Source: JAGVSR01 sp963786675
GTDB taxonomy: Bacteria > Pseudomonadota > Alphaproteobacteria > Rhizobiales > Hyphomicrobiaceae
Reading direction: 5' to 3'
Assembly (NCBI GenBank): GCA_963786675.1
Contig: CAWAZY010000003.1
Location: forward strand, 930,001 to 994,000
DNA length: 64,000 nucleotides
In this document: piece by piece, positions 59,999 through 64,000 of the stretch
Position numbering within the stretch: the first letter of the stretch is position 1
Layout: the number at the start of each line of letters is the position of its first letter
Notes under the pieces: generated by a model
What the model saw: the letters and a program-made list of their open reading frames with translations, nothing else
What the model was told of the DNA's origin: nothing
The model's database searches: none
Translations under genes and position numbers: made by a program

Positions 59999-62977
59999 AT
60001 GGCCAAATCTCCGAAATCCCCCACCCCCCGCAAGCCCGCCGAGATGCACAAGACCATCCATGTGCGCGGTGCACGGGAGCACAATCTGAAGAACGTGGAT
60101 CTGGAAATCCCGCGCGACGCTCTCGTCGTCTTCACGGGACTATCGGGTTCGGGCAAGTCGTCGCTCGCCTTCGACACCATCTATGCGGAGGGCCAGCGCC
60201 GCTACGTCGAGAGTCTGTCGGCGTACGCGCGCCAATTTCTTGAGATGATGCAGAAGCCCGACGTCGATCACATCGACGGCCTGTCGCCTGCCATCTCCAT
60301 CGAACAGAAGACGACCTCGAAAAACCCGCGCTCGACTGTTGGCACCGTCACCGAAATCTACGACTACCTGCGCCTCTTGTTCGCGCGCGTCGGCGTTCCG
60401 TATTCCCCCGCGACGGGACTGCCCATCGAAAGCCAGACCGTCAGCCAGATGGTCGATCGCGTCATGCAACTGCCCGAGGGCACGCGCCTCATGCTGCTCG
60501 CCCCCGTCGTGCGTGGCCGCAAGGGCGAGTACCGCAAGGAACTGGCCGAATGGCAGAAGAAGGGCTTCCAGCGCGTCAAGATCAACGGCGAGGTCACCGA
60601 AATCGGCGACGCTCCAAAGCTCGACAAGAAGTTCAAGCACGACATCGACGTCGTCGTGGACCGGATCGTTGTGCGCGCGGACATCGCCTCGCGCCTCGCG
60701 GATTCATTCGAGCAGGCCTTGAAGCTCGCGGATGGCTTGGCCATCGCCGAGATGGTCGACAAGCCGCTCGCGAAGGCGGACACGGAAGGCGCCAACAAGT
60801 CCAAGAACGACACGCATGAGCGCATCGTGTTTTCCGAGCGGTTCGCCTGCCCCGTCTCTGGCTTCACTATTGAGGAAATCGAACCGCGGCTGTTCTCGTT
60901 CAATGCGCCGTCGGGGGCCTGCCCGCAATGCGACGGGCTCGGCACCGAATTGCAGTTCGAGCCGGAACTCGTGGTCCCCGACGGCGATCTCTCGCTGCAG
61001 GAGGGCGCGGTCTATCCGTGGGCCAAAACCGGCGCGACCTCGCCCTACTACGAGCAGACGCTGGAAAGCCTCGCCAAGCATTACAAGGTGTCTCTGAAGA
61101 CGCCGTGGGCGAAGCTGCCCAAGCACGTGCAGCTCGCGATCCTGTTCGGCTCCGGCGACGAGGAGATCGAATACACCTATTGGGACGGCGCGCGGAACTA
61201 CAAGACCTATAAGCCCTTCGAAGGCGTCATCGGCAACATCGCGCGGCGCTGGAAGGAGACCGACAGCGAATGGGTGCGCGAGGAGCTCTCGCGCTATCAG
61301 TCCGCGCATCCGTGCGAGGCGTGCAACGGCTATCGGCTGAAGCCGCAGGCTCTCGCCGTGAAGGTGGGCGGTAAGCACGTCGGCGAAGTGACGGAGATGT
61401 CGATCCGTGCCGCCAACATCTGGTTCGACGAGGTGCCGAAGACCTTCACCAAGCAGCAGACCGAAATCGCCACCCGCATCTTGAAGGAAATCCGCGACCG
61501 CTTGAAGTTTCTGGTCGATGTCGGCCTCGACTACCTCACGCTGTCGCGCGCATCCGGCACGCTGTCGGGCGGCGAAAGCCAGCGCATCCGGCTCGCCTCG
61601 CAGATCGGTTCGGGCCTGACGGGCGTGCTCTATGTTCTGGACGAGCCGTCCATCGGCCTGCATCAGCGCGACAACGACCGCCTGCTGGGAACCCTCAAGC
61701 ACCTGCGTGACCTGGGCAACACCGTCATCGTGGTCGAACATGACGAGGACGCGATCCTGTCCGCCGACTACGTGGTCGACATTGGACCCGGCGCGGGTGT
61801 GCACGGCGGCGAGGTCGTGGCGCAGGGCACCCCGGCCGAAATCATGGCCAATCCCAAGTCGCTGACCGGCGAATATCTCACCGGCGCGCGGCTGGTCTCC
61901 GCGCCCAAGGTGCGCCGCAAGCCGGACCCGAAGCGCATGCTGCGCGTCGTAGGCGCGCGCGGCAACAATCTGCAGAACGTCTCGGCCGAAATCCCGCAGG
62001 GGCTATTCACCTGCGTCACAGGCGTTTCCGGAGGGGGCAAATCCACGCTGCTCATCGACACCCTCTACAAGGCCGTGGCGCGCAAGCTCAACAACGCGCG
62101 CGAGCATCCCGCACCCTTCGACCGCATCGAGGGCCTGGAACTCTTCGACAAGGTCATCGACATCGACCAGTCGCCGATCGGGCGCACGCCGCGCTCCAAC
62201 CCGGCGACCTATACGGGCGCCTTCACGCCCATCCGCGAATGGTTCGCGGGCCTGCCGGAGTCCAAGGTGCGCGGCTACGAACCGGGACGCTTTTCGTTCA
62301 ACGTCAAGGGCGGGCGCTGCGAGAAGTGCCAGGGCGACGGCGTCATCAAGATCGAGATGCACTTCCTGCCCGACGTCTACGTCACGTGCGAGGAATGCAA
62401 GGGCAAGCGCTACAATCGCGAGACACTGGGCGTCACCTTCAAGGACAAGTCCATCGCCGACGTGCTCGACATGACGGTGGAGGAAGGAGCGGCGTTCTTC
62501 AAGGCCGTGCCGTCGATCCGCGACAAGCTGGAAACGCTCGCCCGCGTCGGCCTCGGCTACATCCACATCGGCCAGCAGGCCACCACGCTGTCGGGCGGCG
62601 AGGCACAGCGCATCAAGCTGTCGAAGGAGCTGTCGCGCCGCGCGACGGGCCGCACGCTCTACATCCTCGACGAGCCGACGACGGGCCTGCACTTCCACGA
62701 CGTGGCGAAGCTTCTGGAGGTGCTGCACGAGCTCGTCGACGCGGGCAACACCGTCGTCGTCATCGAGCACAACCTGGAAGTCATCAAGACGGCCGACTGG
62801 ATCATCGACTTGGGCCCGGAAGGCGGCGACGGCGGCGGCCGCATCGTGGCGGCCGGTACGCCCGAAGACGTGGCGAAGGTGGGCGAGAGCTATACGGGGC
62901 GGTATTTGAATGAGCTGCTCGCCAGACGTGGCAGAGTCTCCGCTATGCAAAAACTTTTACAGCGCGACCGTGCCTAG
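59999..62977 (+). CDS. uvrA: excinuclease ABC subunit A
   Basis: A 992-residue DNA-damage recognition ATPase of nucleotide excision repair. The first ABC unit has GLSGSGKSSLAFDTIYAEG, the second GVSGGGKSTLL; the signature sequences are LSGGESQRIRLA and LSGGEAQRIKLS. Zinc modules are intact: CPVSGF...CPQCDG, CEACNGYR, and CEKCQGDG with CEECKGKR. The start at 59999 gives a 15-residue basic lead before MHKTIHVRGAREHNLKN; an ATG at 60044 is possible. The last 15 residues (VSAMQKLLQRDRA end) differ in base composition, hinting that the island beyond begins within the stop region. Confidence 0.97.
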   Translation: MAKSPKSPTPRKPAEMHKTIHVRGAREHNLKNVDLEIPRDALVVFTGLSGSGKSSLAFDTIYAEGQRRYVESLSAYARQFLEMMQKPDVDHIDGLSPAISIEQKTTSKNPRSTVGTVTEIYDYLRLLFARVGVPYSPATGLPIESQTVSQMVDRVMQLPEGTRLMLLAPVVRGRKGEYRKELAEWQKKGFQRVKINGEVTEIGDAPKLDKKFKHDIDVVVDRIVVRADIASRLADSFEQALKLADGLAIAEMVDKPLAKADTEGANKSKNDTHERIVFSERFACPVSGFTIEEIEPRLFSFNAPSGACPQCDGLGTELQFEPELVVPDGDLSLQEGAVYPWAKTGATSPYYEQTLESLAKHYKVSLKTPWAKLPKHVQLAILFGSGDEEIEYTYWDGARNYKTYKPFEGVIGNIARRWKETDSEWVREELSRYQSAHPCEACNGYRLKPQALAVKVGGKHVGEVTEMSIRAANIWFDEVPKTFTKQQTEIATRILKEIRDRLKFLVDVGLDYLTLSRASGTLSGGESQRIRLASQIGSGLTGVLYVLDEPSIGLHQRDNDRLLGTLKHLRDLGNTVIVVEHDEDAILSADYVVDIGPGAGVHGGEVVAQGTPAEIMANPKSLTGEYLTGARLVSAPKVRRKPDPKRMLRVVGARGNNLQNVSAEIPQGLFTCVTGVSGGGKSTLLIDTLYKAVARKLNNAREHPAPFDRIEGLELFDKVIDIDQSPIGRTPRSNPATYTGAFTPIREWFAGLPESKVRGYEPGRFSFNVKGGRCEKCQGDGVIKIEMHFLPDVYVTCEECKGKRYNRETLGVTFKDKSIADVLDMTVEEGAAFFKAVPSIRDKLETLARVGLGYIHIGQQATTLSGGEAQRIKLSKELSRRATGRTLYILDEPTTGLHFHDVAKLLEVLHELVDAGNTVVVIEHNLEVIKTADWIIDLGPEGGDGGGRIVAAGTPEDVAKVGESYTGRYLNELLARRGRVSAMQKLLQRDRA

Positions 62978-62992
62978 ATCGCAATACAGGAC

Positions 62993-64000
62993 CTAAAGCA
63001 TCCGCCCCAGTGAAACGCTGGTCCCTGTAATTTTCTGATACAACTCTAATGCATAATTGTCCGTCATTCCAGATACATAATCCACAATTACCAGAAACGA
63101 TTCATAACCATCTCCAGACTCAAGCCGCATTTGATATTCCAACGGCAATAAATTAAACAATGCGCGACCCTTCATATTCAAGCGGGAAGCGCTCTTTTTG
63201 CCCATGAGATCCACCACCATTTGCCCGAATTCATGAATCAAACCCTGAATCACATGGCAACCCGCAGCTTCGACTTCCATTTTGTCTCTTTGAACGTACA
63301 CTTTCATTTCACAAAGCGCCTTAATTTCTCTTACCTTCTCCTTAAAAGGACTCTTCATAATGAGACTTGTCTCATTCCGCCCGTCCATTATCAGATCGTA
63401 AGATGATATAAATGCTTCGGAGCAACCTTCTATCAAAGCCGACACCGCACCCGCCCTCAAGTACGTCAACCGATCACTATAGCTCTTTTCGGGAATATCG
63501 GCATACCTCGGCATATGCCCCCTAGATTCTGCTAACGGCTTTAGTATCTTTTCTGCCTCCTCAAACGAAATCGACTTGTATCTATAAGCATCCTCAATAT
63601 CGGTTGTTCGATAACATATGTCATCAGCCGCCTCGACAATCCAGGCAAGGGGATGCCGTGAAAATTCAAGCGCCACTTTTCTTTTTTCGAGGTTGTCAAT
63701 CTCGTCAGCGGTTAGTCCTTGCAACTTTAGCCCCACTTTTCGCCCCATTCCTAGTTCAGTAAAAATCTGAGACGCAGCGGCCCTGTCGGCATGCATGAAC
63801 CCAAATTTGTCTTTGCCATACTTCAGCGCCCCGACAATTGAAGAAAACGGATACTTTGAAAATGCCCCTAACACCCCATACGATAGCTGCAATCCACCTC
63901 TCCCACGCCACCCTTGGAGCTTCGTCAAAATACGAAATCCTTGCGAATTGCCGTCGAAGCTTGTAAAATCGTATGCTCTCTGGTCATCTCTCAAGAACGA
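62993..64000 (-). CDS. dgt: dGTPase-like HD-domain protein, N-terminus beyond the window
   Basis: At least 335 residues; the frame is open to the window edge, so the N-terminal HD half is missing from view. Diagnostic pieces are FDGNSQGFRILTKLQ, GAFSKYPF, KFGFM and EAADDICYRTTDIEDAY, the second half of the HD active site. dGTPases cut dGTP to deoxyguanosine and triphosphate. The gene is much richer in A and T than every neighbour and converges on uvrA with 15 bases between. These are signs of horizontal transfer. Some members deplete dNTPs as antiphage defence. Confidence 0.88.
   Translation of the reverse strand, partial: SFLRDDQRAYDFTSFDGNSQGFRILTKLQGWRGRGGLQLSYGVLGAFSKYPFSSIVGALKYGKDKFGFMHADRAAASQIFTELGMGRKVGLKLQGLTADEIDNLEKRKVALEFSRHPLAWIVEAADDICYRTTDIEDAYRYKSISFEEAEKILKPLAESRGHMPRYADIPEKSYSDRLTYLRAGAVSALIEGCSEAFISSYDLIMDGRNETSLIMKSPFKEKVREIKALCEMKVYVQRDKMEVEAAGCHVIQGLIHEFGQMVVDLMGKKSASRLNMKGRALFNLLPLEYQMRLESGDGYESFLVIVDYVSGMTDNYALELYQKITGTSVSLGRML

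Noticed and set aside
62993..64000. A complete defence system at the right edge
   Set aside because: Only part of one dGTPase-like gene is visible. No second component or mobile gene can be seen inside the window.

Overview
The window looks like core chromosome of a high-G+C alphaproteobacterium, most likely of the order Hyphomicrobiales (Rhizobiales). The evidence is gene order. The trigger factor, clpP, clpX, lon, hupB, tRNA-Val, tRNA-Asp, nuoA-to-nuoN, birA, rnj, mce, DUF1467 run and the gyrA/ssb/coaD/cyclophilin/queA/tgt neighbourhood are both arrangements familiar from that order. This placement rests on synteny and protein character, not on a search.

Layout, left to right. (1) Positions 27-3490, minus strand: DUF1467 protein, methylmalonyl-CoA epimerase, RNase J (frame broken) and biotin-protein ligase. 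(2) 3501-22509: all 14 subunits of respiratory complex I, in the order nuoA-N when read on the minus strand. The cluster is diluted by small membrane proteins, a hotdog thioesterase, a GFA-family protein, a PhnA/YjdM protein and, on the plus strand, a gene for a very acidic protein. (3) 22510-25700: tRNA-Asp, tRNA-Val, a 30-nt tRNA-Val 3' fragment and a family of palindromic repeats, with an acyltransferase and a DUF1993 gene between. (4) 25705-32848: the proteostasis run hupB, lon, clpX, clpP and tig, then tRNA-Leu. (5) 33314-41479: an outer-membrane beta-barrel, an RND efflux pump with its adaptor, a periplasmic glucan protein (MdoG/OpgD type) and a mercaptopyruvate sulfurtransferase. (6) 41607-49743: tRNA-Lys, a DMT exporter, DUF1223, queuosine genes tgt and queA, PPK2, DUF423, two tandem cyclophilins and coaD. 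(7) 49872-51703: an OmpW-type porin and a Crp/Fnr regulator, divergent around a perfect FNR/FixK box. (8) 51759-62977: gyrA, a PRC-barrel protein, ssb with an alphaproteobacterial SOS box, a block of small poorly known genes, and uvrA. (9) 62993-64000: a clearly AT-richer gene, the C-terminal part of a dGTPase, probably the edge of an acquired island.

Seven otherwise intact genes (rnj, a small membrane protein, an Omp, an RND pump, mdoG/opgD, a Crp/Fnr regulator, and within these the essential-looking rnj) are counted here as six named products plus caveats: the six breaks lie near 1405, 20318, 33432, 36605, 40225 and 51234. Each is repaired by deleting one base from a short homopolymer run. 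A systematic sequencing or assembly error explains this better than gene decay, so these genes should be read as probably functional.

No complete new defence or mobile system is visible. The most unusual items are the tRNA-linked palindromic repeats, the dGTPase island edge, the FNR-box locus, a tRNA-guanine transglycosylase that has lost most of its zinc ligands, a GyrA with a resistance-type QRDR, and the separation of uvrA from ssb by inserted genes.
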